Shown piece after piece: positions 1 through 6,635 of a stretch of DNA of 8,525 bases; the stretch's first letter is position 1; each line of letters begins with the position of its first letter. This DNA is from Sphingomonas bacterium (GTDB lineage Bacteria; Pseudomonadota; Alphaproteobacteria; Sphingomonadales; Sphingomonadaceae). The notes under the pieces were generated by a model. It had not been told where the DNA came from and ran no database searches. It was given only the letters and a program-made list of their open reading frames with translations. Where the stretch lies: assembly GCF_903643065.1 (NCBI RefSeq), contig NZ_CAHJWX010000051.1:1-8525 (forward strand). The letters run 5' to 3'. A program made the position numbers and the translations under genes.

Positions 1-84
1 CGCGCCGCCGCCGCCGGCGTAGTCGGCCGTGATCCGCTCGGACAGCGCGCGCGACCGCGCGACCAGATCGTCGACCTCGCTCAT
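1..84 (-). CDS. Start of an unidentified gene downstream of telA (partial, runs off the window)
   Basis: On the minus strand an ATG at 84-82 opens a frame that stays open to base 1, giving 28 residues. The protein begins MSEVDDLVARSRALSERI, a charged and probably helical start, and then reaches a Gly-rich stretch near the window edge. The ATG lies only 7 bp beyond the telA stop codon at 92-94 on the same strand, so the two are probably translated from one message. telA homologues are often next to xpaC-like or other envelope-stress genes, but 28 residues are too few to assign a family. The start is supported by the tight spacing. The function is unknown. Confidence 0.55.
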   Translation of the reverse strand, partial: MSEVDDLVARSRALSERITADYAGGGGA

Positions 85-91
85 CGCGCGG

Positions 92-1303
92 CTACACCGC
101 TTCCAGCTTGAATTGCGCCGGGGTCGGACCGCTCAGCTGCCCCTGCTGCGCGCCCTCGGCGCGCGCGATATAGCCCTTCGACTTCTCGACCTCGCCGCCC
201 AGCGCGGTAACGGTGGTCTTCATCGAGTCGAGCGCCTTGAGCTTGAACGTGTCGATCGCGTCCATCGTATCATAGATGTTCTGGAACGCGCGCTGCAGCG
301 TTTCCAGCGGAATGGTGGCCGACGCCGCCTGTTCGTGGATGCGCGCGGTGTTGCTCTTGAGCAGCTTGCCGGTGGAGTCGATGATGTTGGCGGTGGTCGT
401 GTTGAGCTGCGTGATCTGTTCCAGCACGAGGCGCTGGTTGGTCAGCGCCTGCGCGACGGTGACGGCGGTGCGCAGTGCCGAGACGGTGGTGGTGGACGCG
501 CGATCGACGCCCTTTACCAGCTCGACATTGTTCTTCTTGACGAGGTCGAGCGCCAGATAGCCCTGCACGGTGACCGCCATCTGGGTCAGCAGGTCCTGCG
601 TGCGCTGGCGAGTGTAGAACAGCGCGGTCTCGCGGATCGCCTTGGCCTTGGCGGGATCGGTATGGTCCAGCTCGTTCGCCTTGTCCTCCAGCCGGGTGTC
701 CATCGTCCTGGACAGCAGGATCATCTGCTCCAGCTTACCCATCGCCGCCCACAGGTTCGCGCGCTCGGTGTCGATCGCGGCATTGTCCATTAACAGCTCG
801 TCCTTGCCCGAGGCGAGGCTCTTCAGGATCTGGCTGATATGGGTCTGCGAAGATTTGTAGCTGTCGAAATAGGTCCGCATCTTGTTGCCGAACGGGATGA
901 TGCCGAACAGCTTTTTCGACGCGGACAGGTTGCCCTGCTTGCCGGGATCGAGGTCCTCGACGACGCGGCGGAGCTGCGCCAGGTCTTTGCCGACGCCGGT
1001 GTCGCCGTCCATCGCGCGGACGGGGCGGTCCAAGAAGCGGTTGGACTGGCCGGCGGCGTCGCGAATCTCCTTGGCGCCCATCGCGGTGATCGCGTCTACG
1101 CGTCGGCCGAAATCGGGCGAGTTGACGTCCTGCGCGACGAGATCGGTGACGAAGCCCTCGACGCGCTCGTCCAGCTTGGACTTCACGTCGGCGGCGACCG
1201 GCACCAGCCCCGCCGCCTTTTCCGCCCGCACCACCGGCACCGGATCGGGCGGGGTGAGCGTGAGCGGCTTGTCCGCCGTGATCGTGGTCGCGTCCGTCGC
1301 CAT
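92..1303 (-). CDS. telA: Toxic anion resistance protein, TelA/KlaA family
   Basis: This 403-residue protein matches the TelA/KlaA family (PF05816), whose members are linked to tellurite and other toxic-anion or cell-envelope stress resistance; their biochemical role is poorly defined. Family features are visible in order. A Pro-rich N-terminus (about 1-35) is followed by the LAQLRRVVEDLDPG block (108-121), then KKLFGIIPFGNKMRTYF (130-146) and SSQTHISQIL (151-160), and then GKDELLMDNAAID (166-178). The rest is long and predominantly helical with many charged heptad-like stretches, as is usual for this family. There is no signal peptide or membrane segment, so it is probably cytoplasmic. The length is typical. 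The start is supported by a GAGGGG Shine-Dalgarno sequence 6 nt upstream of the ATG. A further gene begins 7 bp after its stop, so it is probably the first gene of an operon. The symbol reflects the family; tellurite resistance itself is not shown. Confidence 0.9.
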   Translation of the reverse strand: MATDATTITADKPLTLTPPDPVPVVRAEKAAGLVPVAADVKSKLDERVEGFVTDLVAQDVNSPDFGRRVDAITAMGAKEIRDAAGQSNRFLDRPVRAMDGDTGVGKDLAQLRRVVEDLDPGKQGNLSASKKLFGIIPFGNKMRTYFDSYKSSQTHISQILKSLASGKDELLMDNAAIDTERANLWAAMGKLEQMILLSRTMDTRLEDKANELDHTDPAKAKAIRETALFYTRQRTQDLLTQMAVTVQGYLALDLVKKNNVELVKGVDRASTTTVSALRTAVTVAQALTNQRLVLEQITQLNTTTANIIDSTGKLLKSNTARIHEQAASATIPLETLQRAFQNIYDTMDAIDTFKLKALDSMKTTVTALGGEVEKSKGYIARAEGAQQGQLSGPTPAQFKLEAV

Positions 1304-1325
1304 GCTGGGCCCCTCGTGTGCTAGG

Positions 1326-1353
1326 CTTATAACACAGCCGGTTCGGCTGACAA
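1326..1353 (-). promoter_or_regulatory. Predicted sigma-70-type promoter of telA
   Basis: Read on the minus strand, TTGTCA (1353-1348, one mismatch to TTGACA) is followed by a 16-bp spacer and TATAAG (1331-1326, one mismatch to TATAAT). The -10 ends about 22 bp before the telA start codon, leaving room for a short leader containing the GAGGGG ribosome-binding site. The match is good for such GC-rich DNA. No transcription start has been measured. Confidence 0.55.
1335..1349. promoter_or_regulatory. Inverted repeat inside the telA promoter spacer (possible operator)
   Basis: CAGCCG (1335-1340) and CGGCTG (1344-1349) form a perfect 6-bp inverted repeat around GTT. It fills most of the interval between the proposed telA -10 and -35 elements and touches the -35, a classic place for a repressor site. 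It could instead be a chance GC palindrome or a small hairpin. The regulator is unknown. Confidence 0.35.
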
Positions 1354-1359
1354 CGATGG

Positions 1360-1373
1360 ATAGGACGTGCTAT
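1360..1373. promoter_or_regulatory. 14-bp near-palindrome upstream of vapB (possible autoregulatory operator)
   Basis: ATAGGACGTGCTAT at 1360-1373 matches its own reverse complement at 12 of 14 positions: ATAG and CTAT arms around a central ACGT. It lies 33 bp before the chosen vapB start. A weak plus-strand promoter, CTGACA (1347-1352) with an 18-bp spacer to TATGGA (1371-1376), would overlap it. VapBC complexes commonly repress their own promoter through such palindromes, so an operator is a reasonable inference. The promoter half of this reading is weak. Confidence 0.4.
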
Positions 1374-1406
1374 GGACATCTAGCAAGGACAGCGAGCCCG
1401 AACGCG

Positions 1407-1694
1407 ATGAACGAGATGACGCCGATCCGTCCCGACCTTGCCGAAGCCTCGACCATCGGCAACAGGCAGGCGCTGCTGCTGCCGGACGACTGGCCTGCGC
1501 TCGCGCCGGGAGCGTGGATCATCGAACGCCGAGCCGGCGGCCTGACGTTATTTCCGTTCGTCGAGGATAACTGGCGCTGGGCCAATGACTTGGCCGGCAG
1601 CATGGACGATGATTGGGCTCGTAGCGTCGAGGAAGGCCGGATCGGTCCCGATCATCCCGATAACGCGCTGGACGACGAACCCGTCTTTGATTGA
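1407..1694 (+). CDS. vapB: VapB-type antitoxin, AbrB/MazE-like N-terminus
   Basis: This 95-residue acidic protein lies immediately upstream of a PIN-domain toxin and shares one base with it (TGATG), the usual translational coupling of antitoxin and toxin. Residues 17-29 (IGNRQALLLPDDW) resemble the N-G-N-S-Q-A-V-R-I-P signature of AbrB/MazE swapped-hairpin DNA-binding antitoxins, and a hydrophobic strand (LTLFPF, 46-51) follows. The C-terminus (about 66-95) is rich in Asp and Glu, fitting a flexible tail that binds the toxin's active site. By family knowledge it would neutralise VapC and, with it, repress the operon. The start is uncertain: ATGs at 1356 and 1416 are also in frame and none has a good Shine-Dalgarno sequence. 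1407 was chosen for its sensible distance to the signature. Family assignment rests on a diverged motif plus context. Confidence 0.7.
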   Translation: MNEMTPIRPDLAEASTIGNRQALLLPDDWPALAPGAWIIERRAGGLTLFPFVEDNWRWANDLAGSMDDDWARSVEEGRIGPDHPDNALDDEPVFD

Positions 1695-2089
1695 TGCGGT
1701 ACCTGCTCGACACTAACATCGTCATTGCGGTGCTGAACCGTCGTTCGGACATAACGATCGCTCGTCTCGCCGCGCGGCGGGCTGACGTGGCGATGTCCGC
1801 GATCGTCGCCTTCGAACTGTCCTATGGCGCGTATAACAGCGCGAAGCCGATCGAGAACTTGCGCCGGATGTACTCGATTGATCTCCCGATTCTTGAGTTG
1901 ACCACCGCCGATGGTGTTCAGGCCGGTTGCATCCGTGCGGCGCTTCGGGCGGCGGGAACGCCGATCGGCCATTATGACGTATTGATCGCTGGGCAGGCGC
2001 TCGCTCGTGACATGACGGTCGTGACCAACAATACGGGCGAGTTCGCCCGCGTCGCCGGCCTCAAGCTGGAGGACTGGACGGCGCCCTGA
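1694..2089 (+). CDS. vapC: VapC-type PIN-domain ribonuclease toxin
   Basis: This 131-residue protein has the full layout of a VapC toxin, a Mg2+-dependent PIN-fold endoribonuclease that typically cleaves tRNA or rRNA. The first acidic residue is D6 in LLDTN, the second is E41 in AFELSYGA, and the third is D95 in IGHYDVLIAGQA. The C-terminal VVTNNTGEF block (109-117) is the usual VapC ending motif. Length is normal and no core acidic residue is missing, so the toxin looks intact. The ATG at 1694 overlaps the antitoxin stop by one base; a TTG at 1691 would give a 4-bp overlap. Codon use is less GC-rich than the neighbours: 108 of 180 bases (60%) at 1801-1980 are G or C, against 44 of 60 (73%) in one receptor line. 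This hints at later acquisition of the pair. Confidence 0.92.
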   Translation: MRYLLDTNIVIAVLNRRSDITIARLAARRADVAMSAIVAFELSYGAYNSAKPIENLRRMYSIDLPILELTTADGVQAGCIRAALRAAGTPIGHYDVLIAGQALARDMTVVTNNTGEFARVAGLKLEDWTAP

Positions 2090-2098
2090 GCGCCGTCC
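2076..2098. terminator. GC-rich hairpin at the vapC / hydrolase convergence
   Basis: GGACGGCGC (2076-2084) pairs perfectly with GCGCCGTCC (2090-2098) around the 5-nt loop CCTGA. The left arm and loop contain the last codons and stop of vapC, and the hydrolase gene ends at 2106 on the other strand. The position suits a two-way terminator between convergent genes. There is no T-run on either side, so it may act only partly or with Rho. Confidence 0.55.
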
Positions 2099-2105
2099 GA
2101 CTGAC

Positions 2106-3188
2106 TTACTTCCCCAGCGCCGTGCGCAGCTGCGCGCCCGCGAACTGTTGCGCGGCGAGCGCTTCCGGGATCACCGCGTCTGCGCCGAAGAACTCATGCG
2201 TGGTGCCCGGATATTCGCGGCGCGTGACCTTGACGCCGGCGGCGCGGAGCTTGGCCTCCAGCATCTGCCCGTCGGAGCGTAGCGGATCGATCTGCGCCGC
2301 GATGATCGTCACCGGCGGCAGGCCGTGCAGGTCGGCGGCGACGAGGTTGAGACGCGGGTCGCTCGCGTCGGCGGGCGAGCGGGTGGTGTGATAGACGAAC
2401 CAGGCGATCCCCGCGCGGCTGAGCGGCATCGCGTTCGCATTCTCCTGATACGACGGGGTGTTCAGATCGGTGCCGGCGACCGGGTAGACCGCCAGGATCG
2501 CGACCGGGAGCGGCTTGCCGGCGGCGCGCGCGGCGATCGCGGTGGCCACCGCCAGGTTGCCGCCCGCGCTCTCGCCGGCCAGCACCATCTTCGCCGGATC
2601 GCCGCCCAGCGACGCGGCGTTGGCGAGTGCCCATTGATAGGCGGCATAGGCATCGTCATGCTGACCGGGGAACTTGGTCTCGGGCGCGAGGCGGTAATCG
2701 ACGGAGATCACGATCGCGCCTGTCTCGCGGACCAGCGCGCGGGGGCTCGAATCATAGACAGCGCTCGACGCGATCACCCAGCCGCCGCCGTGGAAATAGA
2801 GGATGACGGGCAGGCGACCGGCCCTCGGCGCGGCGGGCTTGTACAGCTTGGCGTGAAGCGGGCCGGCGGCGCCGCGCACGGTGATGTCGGTAGCGTTGAC
2901 GCCCGGCGGCGGCGTCGTCGGCTTGCCCTGCTGGGTCAGCACCGCCTTCACGCCGTCGGCGAAGGTGGGCTGGAGGCGCGCCTCGACCGGCTCCAGCGTG
3001 TGGATCGGCTTCATGTTCATCGCCTTGAGCGCGTCCAGCACGGCCTGGTTCGCCGCCACCGGCTTGACGCCGCTGGACGGGATGCCGGGCTGACCCTGCG
3101 GCATCGCGCCCATTTGCGCGGCGAGTGGCGCGGCGAAGATGAAGGCGGCGGCGGCGAGCAGGGCGGGGGCATATCGACGATGCATCAT
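2106..3188 (-). CDS. Exported alpha/beta-hydrolase, hormone-sensitive-lipase (HSL) family esterase
   Basis: This 360-residue protein belongs to the HSL/Abhydrolase_3 family of carboxylesterases, which hydrolyse short- or medium-chain acyl esters. The oxyanion motif HGGGW is at 133-137 and the family motif DYRLAPE at 164-170. The nucleophile is S207 in GESAGG, the acid is D301 in DPLRSDG, and the general base is H331 in TTHEFF, so the catalytic triad is complete. The N-terminus is a clear signal peptide (RR at 4-5, hydrophobic 8-23, likely cleavage after PLAA, residue 24), so it acts in the periplasm or outside. About 85 residues of Gln/Pro-rich and helical sequence precede the catalytic core. 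The start is one of two adjacent ATGs (3188 or 3185) just after AAGAGAA; a TTG at 3203 is less likely. It diverges from a DUF4142 gene and has a strong EcfG-type promoter. The substrate cannot be read from the sequence. Confidence 0.9.
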   Translation of the reverse strand: MMHRRYAPALLAAAAFIFAAPLAAQMGAMPQGQPGIPSSGVKPVAANQAVLDALKAMNMKPIHTLEPVEARLQPTFADGVKAVLTQQGKPTTPPPGVNATDITVRGAAGPLHAKLYKPAAPRAGRLPVILYFHGGGWVIASSAVYDSSPRALVRETGAIVISVDYRLAPETKFPGQHDDAYAAYQWALANAASLGGDPAKMVLAGESAGGNLAVATAIAARAAGKPLPVAILAVYPVAGTDLNTPSYQENANAMPLSRAGIAWFVYHTTRSPADASDPRLNLVAADLHGLPPVTIIAAQIDPLRSDGQMLEAKLRAAGVKVTRREYPGTTHEFFGADAVIPEALAAQQFAGAQLRTALGK

Positions 3189-3225
3189 TTCTCTTGTTCC
3201 CAACGATTTCTTAGTTGGGCGGCTG

Positions 3226-3250
3226 AACGGATCGTTAAGGTTCCGGTTCC
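3226..3250 (-). promoter_or_regulatory. EcfG-type (general stress response) promoter of the hydrolase gene
   Basis: On the minus strand GGAAC (3250-3246) is followed by exactly 16 bp and CGTT (3229-3226). This matches the GGAAC-N16/17-CGTT sequence known for EcfG/PhyR-controlled promoters in alphaproteobacteria at all nine defined positions. The -10 sits about 37 bp before the ATG at 3188, giving a leader of roughly 30 nt. Direction and spacing are right for the hydrolase gene. Function is inferred from the match. Confidence 0.7.
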
Positions 3251-3290
3251 CGACTGGAAAATCTAACGTGGATCAATGACTTGGCTATTC

Positions 3291-3315
3291 GGAACTTTAC
3301 CAATGACTGGGCGCT
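3291..3315 (+). promoter_or_regulatory. Imperfect EcfG-like promoter facing the DUF4142 gene
   Basis: GGAAC (3291-3295), a 16-bp spacer and CGCT (3312-3315) match the EcfG pattern at eight of nine positions; the mismatch is at the third base of the -10. It ends 31 bp before the DUF4142 start codon, a normal distance. It mirrors the perfect site on the other strand 40 bp away. I see no better sigma-70 promoter in the spacer. Confidence 0.4.
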
Positions 3316-3346
3316 GTATTGCTGAGCCCCGGTTCGGAGAACTGTC

Positions 3347-3874
3347 ATGTTGTCGCGTTTCACTCTTGCCGCCTGCCTGTTCGCCGCGCCGGCGATGGCG
3401 CAATTGTCGCCCCCGCCCGCACCGCCCGAGGCGAACACGCAGGCGCAGCCGTTTCTGATGGCGGCTGGCGAGTCCGACGTGTACGAGATCACGTCTAGCC
3501 AGATCGCGCTGACCAGATCGCAGAACCCAGCGGTGAAGCGCTACGCCACCGAGCTGATCGGGCATCACACGATGACTACCAACAACGCGCTCAAGGCGGC
3601 CAAGGCGGGCGGGGTGACGCCGCCGCCGCCGGTGCTCGACGCCAGCTTCCGCGCGCTGATCTCCGAGCTGCAGAACGCCGCGCCCGGCGACTTCGACAAG
3701 CTGTACATCGGTCAGCAGATCCCGGCGCATCAGGGCGCGCTGGCGTTGCAGACGGCTTATTCGCAGGGCGGCGATGTCGCGTCGCTGCGCGCGGCGGCGA
3801 AGAGCGCGCTGCCGTACGTGAAGCAGCATCTGGTCGAGGCACAGACGATGCAGAAGAAGATGATGGCGATGTGA
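3347..3874 (+). CDS. Secreted DUF4142 family protein
   Basis: This 175-residue protein fits the DUF4142 family (PF13628), predicted four-helix-bundle proteins of the ferritin-like type, exported and of unknown function. A short signal peptide (1-18, APAMA before Q19) is followed by a Pro/Ala-rich linker (20-35). The family pattern then appears: F-L-M-A-A-G-E-S-D-V-Y-E (36-47), a first helix pair ending in ELIGHHTMTTNN (69-80), FDKLYIGQQIPAHQGAL (116-132), and a last helix with LPYVKQHLVEA (155-165). Histidines at 73, 74, 128 and 161 are at positions where the family usually has them. The start has a GGAGA Shine-Dalgarno sequence 6 nt upstream. It is divergent from the exported hydrolase and followed by a strong hairpin, so it is probably a single-gene unit. 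DUF4142 genes are often stress-induced in alphaproteobacteria, which agrees with the EcfG-like site upstream, but that link is inference. Confidence 0.9.
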   Translation: MLSRFTLAACLFAAPAMAQLSPPPAPPEANTQAQPFLMAAGESDVYEITSSQIALTRSQNPAVKRYATELIGHHTMTTNNALKAAKAGGVTPPPPVLDASFRALISELQNAAPGDFDKLYIGQQIPAHQGALALQTAYSQGGDVASLRAAAKSALPYVKQHLVEAQTMQKKMMAM

Positions 3875-3879
3875 GCATC

Positions 3880-3916
3880 GCGGTGGCCGGACGAAACAAA
3901 CCCCGCCGGCCACCGC
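3880..3916 (+). terminator. Strong hairpin after the DUF4142 gene
   Basis: GCGGTGGCCGG (3880-3890) pairs perfectly with CCGGCCACCGC (3906-3916) around a 15-nt A/C-rich loop, starting 6 bp after the stop codon. The 11-bp GC stem is well placed as a transcription terminator. No T-run follows, as is common in GC-rich genomes, so termination could be Rho-assisted or the stem could protect the mRNA 3' end. Confidence 0.6.
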
Positions 3917-3954
3917 CCTGATCGATCTTCTCGGTCAGCGACACAAGGAGCGTA

Positions 3955-3988
3955 CCACCTGGCTTCCGCCGCGTCAGGGCGGAGGTGG
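3955..3988. repeat. Compound inverted repeat in the receptor upstream region
   Basis: CCACCT (3955-3960) pairs with AGGTGG (3983-3988), and inside it CCGCC (3966-3970) pairs with GGCGG (3978-3982) around the loop GCGTCAG, leaving a one-sided 5-nt bulge GGCTT. The 11 paired bases would make a stable RNA hairpin on either strand. It lies about 40 bp after the DUF4142 terminator-like stem. Its role is unknown. Confidence 0.4.
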
Positions 3989-4232
3989 TCGCGCGGTGGC
4001 TGACTGCTCGGCCAGGCGGCGACGCTCACGAGGCCCATAATGGGGGGATGGTGCCACGGTCGGTGCGGGTAACCATGGTGCCGTCGTGCCCTGCCAGGCG
4101 TTGATGTGTCGAGTCGACGCCATCCATGCGGGACCCGTCCCGAGCAACGCGCGACGCCATCGTTCTGCCTCCGCGAAGACGCGAAACTGCAACTGGCCGA
4201 CCCTAGCCGCCGATGGCTGAAAGGGGTCCTGC

Positions 4233-6635
4233 ATGTTTCGTATCCTCCCCGGCGTCGCCGCCGTCCTGCTCGCCTGTTCCTCATCCGCCGTGCTCGCCCA
4301 GGCGACGGCGCAGCCCCAGCTACGTGGCGGCGAATCCGACGCGTCGGCCGACGTCATCGTCACCGCGCAGAAGGTCGAACAGCGGATCGAGGACGTGCCG
4401 CTGACGGTGACCGCCGTGACGGGTCAGCGCATGGCGGATCTCGGCGTCAACTCGCTGTCGGAGGTAGCGTTGTATGTTCCCGGCCTGCGCATCCAGGAGC
4501 AGAGCGCCAATAATCCCGGCTTTGTGATCCGCGGCATCACCTCGGACAACGGCTCCGCCCAGCAGGGCGCGCGCGTCTCGCTCTTCTATGACGGCGTCGA
4601 CATCTCGCGGACGCGGGGCGCCTATCAGGACCTGTACGACATCGAGCGGATCGAGGTGGTGAAGGGCCCGCAGGCGACGCTGTTCGGCACCGCCGCCGAG
4701 GTCGGCGCGGTCAACATCATCTCGGCGCGTCCCCGATCCGGCACGGAGGCGAACCTGACCGCGTCGTACGGCAACTACGACCGGACGCAGGTGTCGGGCT
4801 ATCTGAACGCCGGGAGCGACACGCTCGCCGGGCGGCTAGCCTTCGCGTACAAATACCGCAACGGCTATGTCCGCAACATTGCCGGCAGCCCCAACGTCGC
4901 CAACCAGAACCAGGGCCGCGTCGATCAGGACGATCTGAACGGCCAGGATCAGCGCGGCGTTCGTGGATCGTTGCGCTGGCGGCCGACCGGCCGGGTCACG
5001 GTCGACCTGGTCGGCACCTATGACGGCCAGGGCAATCCCGGCACCGCGTTCAAGAGCCGCGTGTTCGCGCCGACCGGCGGACAGACCGGCGATTATGGCC
5101 GCGCCGAGCTGTCCGGCTCCCCGTTCAGCGCGGCCGTGCTGGGCGACAGCAAGCTGGGCCTCAAGCGCGACGTGTAGGACGCGAACCTGACGGTGCAGGT
5201 CGATCTGGCGCCCGGCATCACCTTCACCACGGTCAACGGCTATCGCCGCTTCAACGCCAACGAGGTGTTCGACGCGGATGGCGGCCCCGCCTGGTATCTG
5301 GAGTTCGCCGAGGATGCCCGGGGCGACCAGTGGAGCCACGAAAGCCGCTTCGCGTTCACCGGCAGCCACCTTCGAGCCTCGTTCGGCTGGAACGCGTTCT
5401 TCGAGAACGGTTTCCAGCGCGTGCCCTTCTCGACCGAGGAGGGCACCTACCTCGCCTGTTCCGTCACGGGAGCCTTCGCGCCCTTCCGCGCGGCGCTGAA
5501 CGGGCAGGGCGTGCCGACCGGCACCGCCTGTGTCCGCCCCGACGGGACCATCCCCGCCGCGACGCTCGCCAGCCGCATCCTGACCCGCGGCGCCGCGACC
5601 CAGGTGCCGTACCAGTCGGTGTTCACGAATTTCGGCGAGAACGACACCTATTCGGTGTTCGCCGACACGACCTGGCTGCCGACGCACCGCGTCGAGATCA
5701 CGGCGGGCGCGCGCGTGCTGATCGAGGACCGGCAATCGGGCTATAGCAGCGTTCAGCCCAATTCGGCCATCCTGGCGGGCGTGGGCGTACGCACCAGCCT
5801 GCTCGGCATCGCCAGCACCAATGGGACCAAGTTCGAGGCGGAGCGGAGCTTCCAGGCCGTCCTGCCGCGCGTCAACGCGCTGTTCCGGGTGGCCGACGGC
5901 CTCAACCTGTACGCCACGATCAGCAAGGGGCGCCGATCGCCGGTGGTGCAGCTGACCGCGGTCACGGCTGGCACGGGCGCGGCGCCCGCGTTGCAGATCG
6001 TGCCGGACGAGGTGGTGTGGAACTACGAGGCCGGCGTGAAGGCGCGGCTGGGCGGGCTGACCGGCACGCTGTCGGCCTTCTACCAGGATTATGACGGCTT
6101 CCAGGTCTCGGTCATCAACCCCGACGGGACCACGACCACCCAATCGGCGGGGTCCGCCAAGGATCCGGGCGTCGAGGCGGAGGCGACCTACAGCGTCGGC
6201 AAGGCGCTGTCCGTGTTCGGCAGCTTCGCCTATCTGGACGGCAAGATCGATCGCGGGGGCAATGTCGCGCCGACCTATGCCGGCGCGCGTTTCCGGCTTC
6301 AGCCCAAATACACCGCGTCGGGCGGCGCGACGCTGCGCCTGCCGCTGGGGCGCCGGGCGACCGTTTATGCCACGCCGTCGGCGACATACCAGTCGAAGGA
6401 ATATTTCGAGCTGCCCAACACCGAGGCGATCAGCCAGGGCGGCTACACGCTCGTCAACCTGCGCGCGGGCATCGAACTGGACGACGGCCGCTTTCGCATC
6501 GGCGGCTTCGCGCGGAACCTGCTCGACAAGCGCTACCTGCTCGACGCCGGCAACACGGGCGGCGCGTTCGGCGATCCGACCTATATCGCCGGTGAGCCGC
6601 GCTTCTATGGGGTGGAGCTGGGCGGGCGCTTCTAG
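4233..6635 (+). pseudogene. TonB-dependent outer-membrane receptor interrupted by one in-frame amber codon
   Basis: The frame encodes an 800-codon TonB-dependent receptor, the usual length, with TAG at codon 315 (5175-5177). A signal peptide (1-22, VLA before Q23) leads to a TonB-box-like ADVIVTAQK (39-47). The plug runs from about 48 to 168, with IEDVPLTVTAVTG, YVPGLRIQ, FVIRGI, LFYDGVDISR, DIERIEVVKGPQATLFGTAAEVGAVNII in pieces along it. Barrel strands follow, and the protein ends GVELGGRF with the C-terminal Phe expected for outer-membrane insertion. Both sides of the TAG are in the same frame with no length change, so one base substitution explains the break. As written, the product is 314 residues: signal, plug and a few strands, which cannot make a pore. 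The 3' part could only start at a GTG (5193) with no good ribosome-binding site and no signal peptide. The start at 4233 has AAGGGG 6 nt upstream. The ligand is unknown (iron-siderophore, B12 or carbohydrate are all possible for the family), and no transport or sigma/anti-sigma partner is adjacent. Confidence 0.85.

Larger units (their letters stand above)
3875..4232. other. 358-bp gene-free stretch between the DUF4142 gene and the TonB receptor
   Basis: No reading frame here has a recognisable product or a good ribosome-binding site. Open frames on both strands overlap real genes and look like GC-rich shadows. Besides the terminator-like stem it holds a compound hairpin at 3955-3988, an 11-bp palindrome GTCGAGTCGAC at 4108-4118, and an 8-bp direct repeat ATGGTGCC at 4048 and 4075. 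The last part must contain the receptor leader; its Shine-Dalgarno AAGGGG is at 4221-4226. I recognise no riboswitch family and no clear promoter. A decayed gene or element, or a small RNA, is possible but unproven. Confidence 0.5.

Noticed and set aside
1..16. GCC-repeat tract at the left edge
   Set aside because: It encodes a short Gly run in the partial gene and is ordinary low complexity in GC-rich coding sequence; no sign of a functional repeat.
29..793. 254-codon plus-strand open frame opposite telA
   Set aside because: It is Arg/Leu-rich with no recognisable family and is antisense to a well-matched TelA protein.
882..1694. 270-codon plus-strand frame ending at the antitoxin stop
   Set aside because: Its first 170 or so codons are antisense to telA and non-coding in character; only the part from about 1407 looks like a protein.
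2325..3266. 313-codon plus-strand open frame opposite the hydrolase
   Set aside because: It has no domain and is Arg/Gly-rich; the minus-strand protein has a full catalytic triad and signal peptide, so this frame is a shadow.
3875..4232. Cobalamin, TPP or FMN riboswitch before the TonB receptor
   Set aside because: I looked for the conserved boxes of these families and did not see them. A covariance-model search could overturn this.
3974..4363. Minus-strand 129-codon frame across the receptor upstream region
   Set aside because: It runs antisense into the receptor signal peptide, has no good ribosome-binding site and no recognised domain. A transposase remnant was considered, but no motif supports it.
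5193..6635. Independent gene starting at GTG 5193 (barrel half of the receptor)
   Set aside because: It is in the same frame as the first half, lacks a signal peptide and plug, and has no well-spaced Shine-Dalgarno sequence. It is better read as the 3' part of one interrupted gene.
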